NCBI GenBank assembly: GCA_006937955.1
Contig: SSNP01000120.1
Coordinates: forward strand, 1,512,745 to 1,576,744
DNA length: 64,000 bases
Source of the DNA: Pachypanchax playfairii
Lineage: Eukaryota > Chordata > Actinopteri > Cyprinodontiformes > Aplocheilidae
Reading direction: 5' to 3'
Positions 21,097-33,113 of the stretch are shown in pieces. Made by a program: the position numbers and the translations under genes. Position 1 is the first letter of the stretch. The number at the start of each line of letters is the position of its first letter. Below the pieces are notes generated by a model. It had not been told where the DNA came from. It saw only the letters and a program-made list of their open reading frames with translations, and ran no database searches.

Positions 21097-21804
21097 TTCT
21101 TTTAATAAGGCTGAATGGAGCTGATATATAGTCTGTTGTTTTTTTACTTTATTAAAGAAATATTTAATAACGAAGATGTTGGAAATAATATAGAATCGAA
21201 CAGCAAATAATCACAGTGATCAGAGAGACGGTAAACACCTCACTCTAATGCCGACAAATGAGCAGGTGACTGAGCTGAAAATAAATCATCATCCTGTGAT
21301 CACCATCAATCCCTGCGATCACACACGTACACAAAACCAAACAATTGTAAATAAACTAGATTTCATTGTTATAATCTCTCATATTAAAAGTAACAATTAG
21401 CACTATATGTCTCGAATAGACTCCATAAAACTACACGGATCAGAATGTGTTTGTACAAGTGAACTCTGGTTCCAGTTCACTCATCATGTGGGCATGACTG
21501 ATTATAAAGGGACCAATCATGTGAGGGTTTGTGCTGCAGCTGGGCTCCGCCTCCAAACTGTCAAAGGTCATATACCTGCATGAGCAGCGTTTCTGTTCAT
21601 GCGCGCATCAATGGTTGAATCTGTTTGAGAGTTGAATTTACGCTCGCGCTAGGGAAGAAACTCCTCGAGTGAAGAAAAAATCTGCGCGCGAGGACAGAAT
21701 CTGCTCGTGCGAGTAGATAATATCTGTGCAGTACTTTTGACACAATTCTAAAGCCATACTCAAGATAATCTGGCAGGGAGCCTCAGGCTGAGGGAGCTTA
21801 TATA
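21097..21804. other. Gene-free stretch
   Basis: No coding signal. 21620-21720 is CG-rich (GCGCGCGAGGACAG) and may be the 5' region of a lost element. Confidence 0.3.
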
Positions 21805-23007
21805 CACTATATTACCAAAAGTATTCGCTCACCCATTCAAATGATCAGAATCAGGTGTCCTAATCACTTGGCCTGGCCACAGGTGTATAAAGTCAAGCAC
21901 TCAGGCATGCAGACTGTGAAGCAAGACATTTGTGAAAGAATGGGCCGCTCTCAGGAGCTCAGTGAATTCCAGCGTGGAACTGTCATAGGATGCCACCTGT
22001 GCAACAAATCCAGTCGTGAAATTTCCTCGCTCCTAAATATTCCACAGTCAACTGTCAGCTCTATTATAACAAAATGGAAGCGTTTGGGAACAACAGCAAC
22101 ACGTAAAGTGACGGAGAGGGGTCAGCAGATGCTGAAGCGCATAGTGCAAAGAGGTCGCCGACTTTCTGCACAGTCAATTGCTACAGAGCTACAAACTTCA
22201 TGTGACCTTCAGATTAGCCCAAGTACATTACGCAGAGAGCTTCATGGAATGGGTTTCCATGGCCGAGCAGCTGCAGCCAAGCCACACATCCCCAAGTGCA
22301 ATGCAAAGCGTCGGATGCAATGGTGTAAAGCACGCCGCCACTGGCCTCTAGAGCAATGGAGACGCTTTCTCTGGAGTGATGAATCACGCTTTTCCATTTG
22401 ACAATCTGAGGTTGCCAGGAGAACGGTACATTTCAGACTGCATTGTGCCGACTGTGAAATTTGATGGAGGAGTAATTATGGTGTGGGATTGTTTTTCAGG
22501 AGCTGAGCTTGGCCCCTTAGTTCTAGTGAAAGGATCTTTGAATGCTTCAGGATACCAAAGCATTTTGGACAATTCCATGCTCCCAACCTTGTGGGAACAG
22601 TTTGGCCCCTTCCTCTTCCAACATGACTGTGCACCAGTGTACAAAGCAAGGTCCATAAAGACACGGATGACAGAGTCTGGTGTGGATGAACTTGACTGGC
22701 CTGCACAGAGTCCTGACCTGAACCCGATAGAACACATTTGGGATGAACTGGAGCAGAGACTGAGAGCCAGGCCTTCTCGACCAACATCATTGTGTGACCT
22801 CACCAATGCACTTTTGGAAGAATGGTCAAAAATCCCTATAAACACTCTCCTCAACCTTGTGGACAGCCTTGCCAGAAGAGTTGAAGCTGTAATAGCTGGA
22901 AAAAGTGGACCGACATCATATTGAACTCTATGGGTTAGGAATGGGATGGCACTTCAGTTCATAGTATGAGTAAAGGCAGGTGAGCGAATACTTTTGGTAA
23001 TATCGTG
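21805..23007 (+). mobile_element. Tc1-like transposon, DD34E, one broken transposase
   Basis: 1203 bp with ends reading CACKATATTACCAAAAGTAT inward on both sides and TA at 21803-21804 and 23008-23009. It is inserted in the material that interrupts the Gypsy integrase. Confidence 0.92.
21940..22924 (+). pseudogene. Tc1 transposase (DD34E) with a short frameshifting deletion
   Basis: Starts MGRSQELSEFQRGTVIG. Two helix-turn-helix units (SSREISSLLNIPQSTVSSII; LQISPSTLRRELHGMGF) precede the catalytic domain: Asp in WSDESRF, Asp in FQHDCAPVY and Glu in SPDLNPIEHIW with 34 residues between the last two. Near 22398-22410 a small deletion removes the residues after RFSI, introduces a stop and shifts the frame; the second frame then runs to the end at 22924. 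Otherwise the protein is complete, so the element lost activity recently. Any further movement would need a transposase from elsewhere. Confidence 0.9.
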
Positions 23008-23464
23008 TAGGTGGAAATTGGAGTTAGGAGCAGCAGGCAACAAGGCACAGGTGACTAGCATGAGTGTGATTAGTGTCAGCACAGATAATCAGCAGGTCTC
23101 AGGCTGCAACATTACACCGTACTTCATCCTGGAAGAAAGATGTGAAGCACGCTAAACTCACAGCCATGTTTCTTCTTCGTGTTCTTCTTCGTCTCATTGA
23201 GTGTTTTGGTGATGTCAATTTTGCTAGACCGATTGTTGTAGTCCAATAAGTGTTTTTACACAAAACCTAAAATAACTAAATAAAGTGTTGAAAATGATTG
23301 CTTTCTTGGCATCAAAACTTGTCTTTACAATTCAAGGACATCATATGTTCGATCCACGGTGCATTTCAAACTGGATCAGAAAATAACTTTTATTGCTCCA
23401 TTGACTCTCATTCATTTTTTTGGCAGTAAGACACCCATGCCCCGGAAATAGAAGGGCGTGACTT
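23008..23464. other. Unassigned DNA between Tc1 and the Gypsy integrase
   Basis: No coding signal except the tail of a frame entered from Gypsy. It includes TTGACTCTCATTCATTTTT, a word common in fish transposon ends. Confidence 0.3.
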
Positions 23465-23676
23465 AGGCTCCCCATCCCAGGCCACCACACTGACATGTTG
23501 GCTCTGAGTCTGCATTTTGTGAGACCCTGATGACCCTCGTGTATCTGGGACAGCACTTGTTGTCTTAACAGCTCAGGAACAACATCTGTGGAAGTCCATC
23601 CACAGCTGACAGGTGAGCTCTGCCTGTATGGAAGCTTTGCAGGGTTTGTGACAGGTGTAATGGTTCTTCTGGCCAA
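23465..23676 (-). pseudogene. Gypsy integrase zinc-binding N-terminus
   Basis: Encodes VVPELLRQQVLSQIHEGHQG and CRLRANMSVWWPGM, the H2C2 integrase zinc-binding module that follows RNase H in Gypsy. The frame leaves Gypsy sequence after WWPGM, where the interrupting DNA begins. Confidence 0.8.
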
Positions 23677-23758
23677 CCATTAGCGACATATTTTGAAACA
23701 GTCTGTAGATCTCCATCCTGGATTGTAGCTTGTCTGACGGTGTTGAGTCTATCCCGTG

Positions 23759-24130
23759 TTATTGGTCTTGATTCATCACAGCTTGGACATATTCTGTGAC
23801 ATCTTCCACCGTGCTGGATCCACCGCTGTCCGGCAGGGGTTTTCGTGACGTGTCAGCGACGATACACTGTTTTCCTGGAACATGGCATGCTTCAGCATTG
23901 AATTTCCTCAGCCTCATTAAGAGTTTTTGGCACCTGATTGGTGCTTTGTCCAGGTCATATGAGTTTATTAATGGGACAAGTAGCTTGTGGTCCGTCTGAA
24001 GATGAAACCTTTCCATGCCTTGCAGGTATCTGGAAAACCTTTCACATGCCCACACACTGGCAAGGCATTCTTTTTCTATTTGTGAATATATTCGTTCAGT
24101 TTCAGTCAGAGTTCTGGAGCAGAAGGCCAC
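23759..24130 (-). pseudogene. Gypsy RNase H
   Basis: MAFCSRTLTETERIYSQIEK (the S-R-L-T-E-R-Y-x-Q-x-E-K-E box), FHLQTDHKLLVPLI and VPGKQCIVADTSRKP identify the RNase H domain that removes the RNA template. Frames are broken on both sides. Confidence 0.85.
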
Positions 24131-24603
24131 TGTCTGAGTCCTTCCTCATACTCCTGATATAGTGCAGATCCCAGACCAAAGCTGCTAGAATCAGCACTAA
24201 CCACAGTTGGTTTGTTAGCATCATAATATGCAAGCACAGGAGTTGATGTTAACATCACCTTTACTTTTTGAAAGGCTTCTTCTTGTGGACCTCCCCAGGT
24301 CTATGCAGTGTCTCTTTTCAGCAAATTGTTGATTGGATGCATAACAGATGAGAGATCTGGCAGAAACTTTCCTAAATAGTTGATCGGGCCAACTGCCCGA
24401 CATAGTACTGCGATGTTTGTAGGAGGCAGCATCTCTGTGATGGCTCAAACTTTTTCAGGGTTCGGCTTGATGCCCTCTTTCCTTATAATGTGACCAAAAC
24501 ACTTAATGTCTGACTTTCCAAACTGACACTTTGCTTTGTTGAGCTTCAAACCCGAAGCTCTGATGGTCTGCATAACAGCTTTAAGGTTTCAATCATGTTT
24601 CCC

Positions 24604-25258
24604 CTAGTCTTTTCCAAAGACTAGAATGTCGTCCATCACTACTACAGTTCCATCTAAGTCCTTTAACAGTGAACTCATCTTTTCTTGGAATATTTCAGGA
24701 GCTGAAGTTATGCCGAAGGGCAGCCTCTTGAAACAGAATCGGCCCACTGGTGTTATTAATGTGGTAAACTTCCTGCTGGCAGCATGTAGCGGTATTTGCC
24801 AAAATCCACTTGAAGCATCCATGGTGGAAAACACTGTGGCTCCGGAGAGTTTGGGTGAGATGTCTGCCACTGTCAGCAACATAAATCTTTCGTGCTTCAC
24901 TGCTTTGTTGAGCTTGGTTAAATCGACACATATCCTCACCCTCTTGTCCTTTAAGACCGGCACCATGGGAGCACACCAATCAGTCGCCTCTTGAACTGCC
25001 TCAATCATGCCTAACAACTGTATCTGTTTTAACTCCTCCTCCACACGGGGCAGTAATAGGAAGGGAATACGTTGAGGAGTAAATGAGGTAGGGCGTTGCA
25101 TCTGGCTGAAGTTCTATTTTCACTGGAGAGCAGTTTAACAGTCCAATGTCCCCAAAAACATCATTAAATGATTCGAGTCCATCTACTCTCCGAACAAGCC
25201 CCAATTTGACTGCTGTATCTCGCTCAAGAAGATTAGTTGAGAATGAACCATTCATCAC
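24604..25258 (-). pseudogene. Gypsy reverse transcriptase
   Basis: From 25258 the region linking protease and RT (FNDVFGDIGLLNCSPVKIEL) is followed, in another frame from 25101, by the RT fingers and palm: EEELKQIQLLGMIEAV, VRICVDLTKLNKAVKHE, the first catalytic Asp in TMDASSGFWQIPL, LPFGITSAPEIFQ and the DD pair in VVVMDDILVFG. The active-site residues are intact but frames change before 25101 and after 24604. The RT continues in disrupted frames to about 24150. Confidence 0.88.
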
Positions 25259-25264
25259 ATAAAT

Positions 25265-25462
25265 CTAAAATGAACACTTAACCCAATTTTTCTCACACAC
25301 AGCCAGGAACTTGCCTTTGCATGTAAGCTGCCCTCCAGGACTCATGAAGACAGCTTTCGTTCTCAGATCTGGACGCTCTGGCAGGCTGCAGGCTGTGTGC
25401 TCAGATATGACAGTTATATCTGCTCCCGTATCAATCCTGAATGGTATGTTGGTTCCATTCAA
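25265..25462 (-). pseudogene. Gypsy aspartic protease
   Basis: IPFRIDTGADITVISE contains the DTGA catalytic loop; TCKGKFLAVCEKN follows. This retropepsin would cut the polyprotein. A stop at 25264 separates it from the RT frame. Confidence 0.82.
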
Positions 25463-25589
25463 TTGCTTTGAGTTGTCTCAAAGGGGCCAATATTCCTATG
25501 ACTATGCGGTCACTAATCTGCTCATCTTTTGAAGCTCCAAAATCACAATACTGCCAGTTTGTAAAGATATCTGATGAAAGACCTCACAC

Positions 25590-25789
25590 TCTCCCCTTTC
25601 TGCTGGGAGCGTCTATTAAAGCATGCGCGCTAATGAATAGTGTTCCCTTTTGGCACAAAATCCTGGTCGAACCGCTGCATAACCTCCTCATAATAGTCCT
25701 CCTCATTGCCCAAATACGTGAAAGTACTGAATATTGGCTCTGCTTCCTTTCCCACAGCATACAATAGTGTGTTAACTTGTACATTACTG
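25590..25789 (-). pseudogene. Gypsy gag C-terminal fragment
   Basis: LLYAVGKEAEPIFSTFTYLG, EEVMQRFDQDFVPKGN resembles the capsid region of fish Gypsy gag proteins. It is cut at 25789 by a hAT-type end. Confidence 0.65.
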
Positions 25790-25914
25790 CAGGGCTCCAG
25801 ACTAACATTTTTTTCAAGGGGCACTGTAGCCCCTAACCTGAAATTTCTAGGGGCATTTTCCAAAATTTAGGGGCACACCCAGAGGCATCCGCGCGGCCCA
25901 CCCCAACATGTCAA
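25790..25914. mobile_element. One end of a hAT-type MITE
   Basis: CAGGGCTCCAGACTAACATT followed by AGGGGCACTGTAGCCCCTA is a common fish hAT-like terminus. The other end is missing. Confidence 0.5.
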
Positions 25915-26117
25915 TGTCAAAGTCAATTTTATTTATAGAGAACATTTTAAAACAACCTAAGATTGTTCAAAGTGCTGTACAGCAAAAAAATACAATCAAA
26001 CATCCAATAGTAAAAGAAAATAAGTAAAAACACAGTTTTAAAAGAAGGAAAGAATAAAAAAACCTAAAAAGCATATCTAACCTAGGGGACAAGGGATAAA
26101 AAAGGAATCAGCTACAT

Positions 26118-27560
26118 TTAAAAGCAAGGGTAAAAAAAATAAAGAGTTTTTAATAGGGACTTGAAGATATGGAGACTGTTTGCAGACCGAACCTGTAATG
26201 GTAGACTATTCCATAACTTAGGGGCAGCCACAGAAAATGCTCTGTCACCTCTGGACTTCAACCTAGATGGTGGAACTGACAGGAGATGTTGTGAAGAAGA
26301 TCTCAAAGTTCTTATGGGGGCATGAGATTTTAGGAGCTCTGTCAGGTATGAAGGGGCCAAACCATTTAGTGCTTTAAAGCTGGAGTGCGTAACTTCTGTA
26401 ACTTCTGTCGCCCCCTAGCGGAATTTTTGCGTCATTACAACAATAAAGCTGGCGCTTCCATATGACGTAAGCCCAGCTGCCACCGCTTTATCTCTGCCGT
26501 TGTTATTCCAACCGGTATCTGTCTTAATCAAGCTTCAAATTCAGTCTGTTTACTTTACCTGGCTCTATATTTGTTTCAATAAATATCATTTCATTGTTGA
26601 AAAAATCAAGAGAAACCAGTAAAATATAAAAATACTGGTAAAAAACCTTCAGAGTTCAGGTTGGATTGTTTACAGGTTTGATTGTTCACTTTAATCTACA
26701 TTTAACAGTTTGGTGTTGAAATTTATTAGTCAGCTGTTGGGGCCACAATGATCTATTTGTCTTATTCAGTGAATTTTTTCAGTTTTGACACGATGCAGAA
26801 TCCTGCAATCAGCTACACTGATCTGACTGACTGAAAAACCGTTACACTGGCAAACTGACAGACACAAACTGACAGACACAAACTGACACAGATAGAGACA
26901 GAATCAGCTGATCAGCTGGAACTTCGGCGCTCTGGGTTTCATCTGGTGCGCATTTTATATTTTGACAGTGTGTGCGGACCTGCGGACCACTTATGTGCAC
27001 CCGTGAACATCAGCCAGATCTCTTCTCTCCACCGAGGAAAAGCGACGCCGATACAAATTCGCGTTTGCCTTCTCCTTCGGTCACTTTCCTTCTTAGCCAA
27101 TAGTCCCTCTGCCGAACGTCCAGGAATTATTTTTTTTTTTCGTGGTAGGATCCACTTCCCGATAAGTGTCTCTCGGCTGTTTATTTGGATTCTCCGCCAT
27201 GTCGACCTTCACGTTCTGCCGGCTGCTACGAGACACTGCGTTCTATTTCTTATTATTTTTCTTGTTGTGACATAAAAGACGTAATTTCATGTGCGACAGC
27301 GCGGGAATGTCGCAGTCGACACGCAAAGTAAAAATGATATATATTGAAAAATACCGTGAGATGTTTGAGGAGCCGATCGGCTTAATCTGCATTGTGTCAT
27401 CTCCTCTGATAGTGGCTTGGCTGAAACGGACATCCACGGACATGTAAAAGTTACGCACTCCAGCTTTAAAACACAGCAATAAAATTTGAAATTGGATCCT
27501 GTAAGAAACAGGAAGCCAATGAAAAGCCTGAAGAACGGGAGTAAACATAGTTAGCGGCGC
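26118..27560 (-). pseudogene. LINE reverse transcriptase C-terminus
   Basis: The upstream part reads PVLQAFHWLPVSYRIQFQIL then LLCFKA; the downstream part continues LNGLAPSYLTELLKSHAPIR, DRAFSVAAPKLWNSLPLQVR and ANSLHIFKSLLKTLYFF. This is the widely recognised C-terminal tail of fish LINE polyproteins. The TTAA element lies between FKA and LNG. The 5' part of the enzyme is missing. Confidence 0.82.
26378..27465. mobile_element. TTAA-flanked non-autonomous transposon in a LINE
   Basis: 1088 bp with perfect terminal repeats AGCTGGAGTGCGTAACTT and TTAA on both sides (26374-26377, 27466-27469). No transposase is visible. Removing it restores an uninterrupted LINE frame. Confidence 0.9.
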
Positions 27561-27648
27561 CCTTAGATACACTAAATTGACCAAATGCATACCTTTCACG
27601 ACACTGTTTGTGCCATATAGTACCGCAGTGTTTTACAAGGGTATCATG

Positions 27649-28009
27649 CAGGGGTGGACTGAGACAATAATTACAGCCGGAAATTTTGATATCATCCCAG
27701 GCCACCACCACCAAATTATTGCAAAATGCTAAGATTTGGGTTTGGCTGGATGCCTGTTAAAACAAAAGCTACACATGCATCCACACACAGCTTTTTCTGT
27801 TTCTTACCTCTATGAAATAAATATTTCTGTTCTCCTGTAATAACCTGCTCAGATCACAAACTAAAATTCTACTTAATCTACTACTAAACTGGTAAATATG
27901 CAGCCTACACATTTACCAGTTTAGTAGTAGGTTAAATAAAATATGTCCCACCATCATCTACCTAAACCTGAGAGATTAATGCTAGAGGTTTCTTCCTGTT
28001 AAAAGGGAG
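27649..28009. other. hAT-type end and unassigned DNA
   Basis: CAGGGGTGGACTGAGACAAT at 27649 is a common fish hAT MITE end. The partner end was not found. The rest is AT-rich without features. Confidence 0.4.
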
Positions 28010-28200
28010 TCATTCCTTTCCACTGTCGCCAATCGTGCTGCTCAGGATGGGGGATTGTGCTGAACTAACAATTCAGCCCAATCGGCTGGTTCCTTAGATA
28101 GGAAAATGTTTTATTATTAATTGGTTGATTTTTCTGTGAAGTGCCTTGAAATGACTTTGTCATGAACTGGCGCTTTATAAATAAATAAACTTGAACTCAG
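28010..28200 (+). mobile_element. LINE/SINE 3' end fragment
   Basis: GGTTTCTTCCTGTTAAAAGG, TTTCCACTGTCGCC and the end GGCGCTTTATAAATAAATAA form a very common teleost retroposon 3' end. Confidence 0.65.
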
Positions 28201-28900
28201 TATAATAACATCATATCTTACAGGTGACAGATAATCCTAAGAGTTCTTGTTTTGAAACAACAGTGATGTGAACATCTACATGCTGCACTAAAGTCTGACA
28301 TCTTCACTGATTAATGAAGCCTGAAATGTCCTGCATCATAACACAGGATGTTTATAACAAACCAAACTGATTGGAAATCAGAATTTTATAAATCGTGCTA
28401 TAGTAGCTGTGATCCACAAACATGCTGCACGTTTTTCAAGAAGAAAAGCTGCAAGTTCAACATTTAAAACTATTTAGAATTATAATCACATTAAAAACGT
28501 TTGTAAAACATCAAACCGTTTGAAAATCCGTCAAGATTTCAGAGAGATAAGAGTGTTTGTCAGTGCAGATCACTTCACTACAGTCTGCCAGAGAGCTTCA
28601 CTGTCGTAAGATGGCCGCTGCCCGCCGGTCTTCCTTTCACAAACTCCCCGAGGACAACTAGTATCTATATGTATATGTTAATTTGACACACGATAATGGC
28701 GTGCGTCAAATTACACCAGATCGCCGATAAGCCGGGCGTCATTTTCAATTTTAGTGCTAATTATTTTGGTGGCATTAGGTTTGAATTATTAGATATAACC
28801 AAGATGATCTAATGAATATGAACGAAAATTGTCTGCTAGCTTACCAGAACATTCAATTTCAGTTGGAATTGCCCTCCAGGCTATTTTTTTACGGACATTA
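28201..28900. other. Gene-free stretch
   Basis: No recognisable feature; AAGATGGCCGC near 28610 resembles the 5' end of some transposon genes but no open frame follows. Confidence 0.3.
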
Positions 28901-29606
28901 GCTACGTTTACATGCGCCAAATTTCCCCAATCTGATTAAAATCTTGGTCGATCGGAATTCCCAAATCCCTGTTTACATGGACACTAACTGAAATGATCTG
29001 ATCATGCCATGAGTACACATGCACCAAGCACTCAATCAGGTTAAATGAGTTGAGCATGCGCACAGCGAGTTGTGTTTCCGGGGGAAGAAAAAAAAGTAAA
29101 CAAACTCCGTCCTTTCTGCGCGTCTTTCCCGCCCCATCGTGTGCTCGATCTGACTCACGTTATCCCCAATATGAACCTTCTGCGGGTGATTACCTTTATG
29201 TTTGGGTTTTTACTGGTCGCATTAACCAAGCTAGAGGCTGAATACATATTGCTACTGCTCCTCCACCACAGGAGAGGAGAGCAGGATGACAGGATGACTG
29301 CACCAGCAGACCACGTCTGTTTACCCCCCGCTATGTTTTCTACTTGGGTCCGCGAAAGTGGAAAGACGTCACACTGAAGTTGTACGCATGCGCAAAGGGC
29401 TCTTCTCACCCTTTCTTTCCGAATGGGTGTTTACATGCACGTCTATCCGAATGAAGATCGGACAAAACCACCCCTCTCGATCGGAAGGAAATTTCTTTCT
29501 GATCAGGCTGCATCGGATCAAAACATTCGGGTTGACATGTTTACATGACGTCTTTTTTATCCGATTGGGCGTTTATTCCGATTAAATGTGCCCATGTAAA
29601 CGTAGC
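28901..29606. mobile_element. MITE with GCTACGTTTACATG ends
   Basis: 706 bp with terminal repeats GCTACGTTTACATG on both ends and TA on each side (28899-28900, 29607-29608). Subterminal ATCCGATT/AATCGGAT words repeat in both orientations. An open frame at 29072-29377 has no known motif. Confidence 0.75.
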
Positions 29607-29608
29607 TA

Positions 29609-30509
29609 TTGTCCTTATAATGAAGAGATTGGGGGTCGTAGAGCTCTGGGTACTTCTGTACTTCAGTGATTAGACGCTCCTCGTCCATCATTGAGAATTT
29701 TTTTACAGTCAAATAGTGCCACTAAGTGGTTAAGCTAGGAGATGTAGGAGACGCCCGCTTTAAGAAGCGTAGAAGAAGAAACTACGGGTGCTCGATAGGG
29801 GCTTCTCCAGTCGCGACGCTGCGTCTGAATTCAACAGATTCTAATCGATGCACGGGGTGAAGCATTGCCGTGCATCAAGGCGTTTTTTGGTGAGGGCGGT
29901 CATAGAAAATAATGATGTTGCATCTTTTGCTGCGCGTCAAGGCGTCTAGGTGTACGTTGGGCTTAAGAGTTGTAATGCTATCATAGGCTAACATTCAAAA
30001 CAGTATCAGTAGGAACAGCTATGCTAACGACTTGAACCAAACCTCTCACGGGGCGAGTGTGTCTTTCTGAGAGATGGTTTTATATGCAAACCCGCGACGG
30101 CACGTGTATGTGAGGCGGTGTCAGTGACGTAGGCATGGGAAAAAAATCTGCGTCATGTTCTGTTTCAGTCAATAACAAAATTCAAATGCAGTAGCCACTG
30201 TTCAACCCTAAGAGGGCAGCACTAAGATGTTTTTAGACCTAAAAAAGTGTTGAATTGCACAAATTTACAAGAAAATTTTAAAAAATGCCCTGGAACTGAA
30301 AGATTGCATTGGTAAAAACCCATTTTTATAGTTTATAAGCAAAAAAAGTTGTTTTTGGGAGCAGTTACACTTTAACTTTCATACTTACCTTCTATTCTCT
30401 CCTGTAAAAGATATGTGGATCTGAAAGAATTATACTTGTCAGTTATCGCCACTTACTTCAGCATCCAATTGACTTCTGTCAGGATCATTCGCTTTATTAT
30501 CAATGCTAA
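29609..30509. other. Gene-free stretch
   Basis: No coding signal or paired ends seen. 29760-29960 has several CATCAAGGCGT/GCGTCAAGGCGT words. Confidence 0.3.
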
Positions 30510-31269
30510 AGAGGGCATTTCACACAAAGTTCATGACTTTTTAATTATTTCTGAAGTATTAACCTGTAATATGAAATATTTTTTATCTAAAAAAATGTTA
30601 GGAAACACTGATTTACAGCCCTTTCAATCTGACTGCTTCAAGAATTGTTTGGGTTCGGGCTTCTACTCAGTAATGTTCATTATGCTAATTCGCTGGACTC
30701 AGATTGGCTAACAAACTAACCTATGAGAGCAAGGCTTCCTGTTTCCTCACCTGCTGTACATGTGCACCAAGGATCTTCCTGTTTGATACGTATTTATGCT
30801 AACAGGTTTTAGCCAGCAGCCTGCTAGAGACAGACAGACATCTTGCAGCACCGGAGGATCAACGAACAATGAATCTGAAAGACTTAAATATTTTACGACA
30901 TGCAAAGTGACCATCGGCAGGAGTTTGATTTTATTATGGGATGGATTATTGTATCCGATGCACCCAGTGACTTGTAGCTTCAACATTAAACACTGCTCCC
31001 TGAGCAATAAGCCCCACGGCGGCCATACGACTCGCATTTCAGACTTTGTCTGGTTCCAGAGTCTCTATTTGAGTGTAAAAGAGCATAAAATGTGTGAAAA
31101 TGTTTCAAGGTGGTCCGAAGTGCATGTAGTGACTATCCACTTCATCTTGGATGCAAAATGACAAAAGTTTTTGTGCCATTTTCAAACCCAGTGCAAAGCC
31201 AAGAACACCTGTGGACCTAAAATATTAAACAGAAAACTCAGAAAAAACATTTGTTATGGAATGTCCTCA
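30510..31269 (+). mobile_element. AGAGGCC TTAA MITE, long copy
   Basis: Family member with CTAA (decayed TTAA) at 30506-30509 and TTAA at 31270-31273. It is about 200 bp longer than other copies: the segment about 30830-31160 is not found in them and replaces part of the standard interior. Confidence 0.7.
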
Positions 31270-31275
31270 TTAAAG

Positions 31276-31895
31276 AAGGTAGTCACACATTTTTGAGAAC
31301 ACACTAAATTCCTTTGAACAAAGTTTAACCTGTCTTCTCTTTGTCTCATTTAGCCCTGAAGATTATCAATTAGTGCCTGAGACAATCTGGGTTCTTTTAC
31401 TCTGTGTATTCTCTAACCCTAAACCTTTTAAATCACCACTGAAGATCCATTGTATGCATTCTAGTCCAGCCGTCAAACACAACTTTACACAGTTAAACAC
31501 AATTAAACATCATTTCAGTAACATGAAAACCAAAAAAATCTTTCCATGTGAAGTTTATAATAATTTTTATCCAAATTGGCAAAACCAATAAATTCAAATA
31601 ACGTTGTAAACGGCAACACAACTTCACATATAAACATTTAACAAATGCAGAAGTGTCTTACATGTTTAAACTTCATATTTAGTTTTTCAGAAACTGCATA
31701 TTTAAATGTTTTTGAAAAAATAATGAAATGAAAAATAAAACATTGAAGTAGTTGATATATTAATAAACATGCATTAAAATGATCTAAATGTTTTTGTAAG
31801 ACAGTAATAAGAGCTCTATTCATTTATAGGATATTCTTAGAACAATCAACATGAAAAACAATAATCTAAAAGTCTATGAAAAAGAAACATTTGAA
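31276..31895 (-). repeat. Zinc-finger gene 3' flank, distal part, with empty TTAA site
   Basis: Collinear with 4870-5402 plus 6905-7055 in inverted orientation. At 31428-31431 it holds a single TTAA at the position where the other copy carries the 1.5-kb insertion. Confidence 0.78.
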
Positions 31896-31949
31896 TCAGT
31901 TAGATTTTCTAATTTATCAGACAGAACATTTTCCATAAATTTTTTTTAA

Positions 31950-32500
31950 AGAGGCTATTTCACACAAATTCCATGACTATGTGGTTATGTTTGAAGTATT
32001 AACCTGTAATAAGAAACATTTTATATCTAAAAAATATTATTAACAGATCTTTCAGTCTCTGAGTCAAGATTCGTCTGGTTTCGTCAGGCTTTGGGCTGCA
32101 ACTCATTAATATTCAATATTCAAATTTGCTGGACTCAGATTGGCTAACAAACTAGCCTATGAAAGCAAGGCATACTGTTTCCTGCCCCGCTAAGCATGGC
32201 AACAGCACACGTAGTCTCTTCAGGTTTGTTACGTCTTATGCTACAGCTTTTAGCCAGCAGCATGCTAGGCGTGGTTTCAACTGCGGGAGCTGATGAATAT
32301 TAACGAGCAAAGGAGTTGTGACGAAACAGATACAGGCCGTTCAAACTTGGGTTTTATCGCCATCTGCGTAGTTTGAGAGATAAAAACTGGAAGAGAAGTT
32401 GTTAAGCTGTTTTCACACCCACTATGAAGGTAAGAACACCTGTTGAGCTAAAACATTCAACAGAAACCTCAGAAAAAACATTTTTAATGGAATGGCCTCT
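31950..32500 (+). mobile_element. AGAGGCC TTAA MITE, complete copy
   Basis: 551 bp bounded by TTAA (31946-31949, 32501-32504) with ends AGAGGCTATTTC and AGAGGCCATTCC read inward. Best-preserved copy of the family. Confidence 0.85.
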
Positions 32501-32504
32501 TTAA

Positions 32505-33113
32505 AGCCATTAACCTGGCTCTTCCAGATCTATGTGTTCCCCTGTGTTCAGTTGGTGCTCCACACAATGATCTAAAACTGCTCAGTCTGAAAGTGTCTGA
32601 AAAAGGGAGGGACATATGGAATAATATTTTAAGCTGATTGGAGGACTCGCCAGCAAGTATCTGCCTACCATGACTTGTCTTTAGCCAATCACAGTAAAAT
32701 CAAGCTCTTGCAAATCCAGTTGGGAGAAAAGCACACACATTGTTACCACAAAGAAACTCACAACACATCGTTACCACCAAGAAATGCATAAAGTGCTTCC
32801 CTTTACTCATTTTTCAACGAAGAAATTGTTTCTAGTTCTCCTAAAACACATTAAATAGCTGCTTCTACATGCACATCCACGGGCGCAGCCATGTTTGTTT
32901 TGCTTTGTCTGGGCACTTGCTGCTATCGTCACACCTGAACACCCACCCCAAAGAACAATGCTAACACATGATTGGTCCATGCCACCAGCGGAGTTGAGTC
33001 AGATGGTTTTAGCTGGAGCAGTACAAGATGGATTTTCGTGGGTTTGGAAAGCTCCAAATCTTGTGAGAATCCATCTTGCCGCGCGAGGCTATAAAGCCAC
33101 AAAATGAAAAAAC
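32505..33113. other. Gene-free stretch
   Basis: No recognised feature; open frames here lack known motifs. Confidence 0.3.

Larger units (their letters stand above)
18512..25789 (-). mobile_element. Gypsy retrotransposon, degraded and interrupted
   Basis: Minus-strand order gag (25789), protease, reverse transcriptase, RNase H, integrase, 3' LTR (18512) is that of Ty3/Gypsy. All coding parts carry frameshifts. The integrase is split: its zinc-binding end stops near 23465 and its core resumes near 19798. Between them lie a retroposon (about 20000-21096), a Tc1 element (21805-23007) and unassigned DNA. The 5' LTR is absent; a hAT-type end begins at 25790. Confidence 0.85.
25915..27560 (-). mobile_element. 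LINE 3' end, split by a TTAA element
   Basis: Minus-strand coding sequence for the C-terminus of a fish LINE reverse transcriptase (27560-27470 and 26373-26118) followed by a 3' UTR that ends with the GTCAATTTTATTTATAGAG word shared with 7062-7170. The two coding parts join exactly across the insertion at 26378-27465. Confidence 0.8.

Noticed and set aside
26946..27275. 109-residue plus-strand frame in the TTAA element
   Set aside because: Hydrophobic composition without motifs, inside a non-autonomous element.
29072..29377. 101-residue frame inside the 28901-29606 MITE
   Set aside because: No recognisable domain; likely chance in a GC-richer element.
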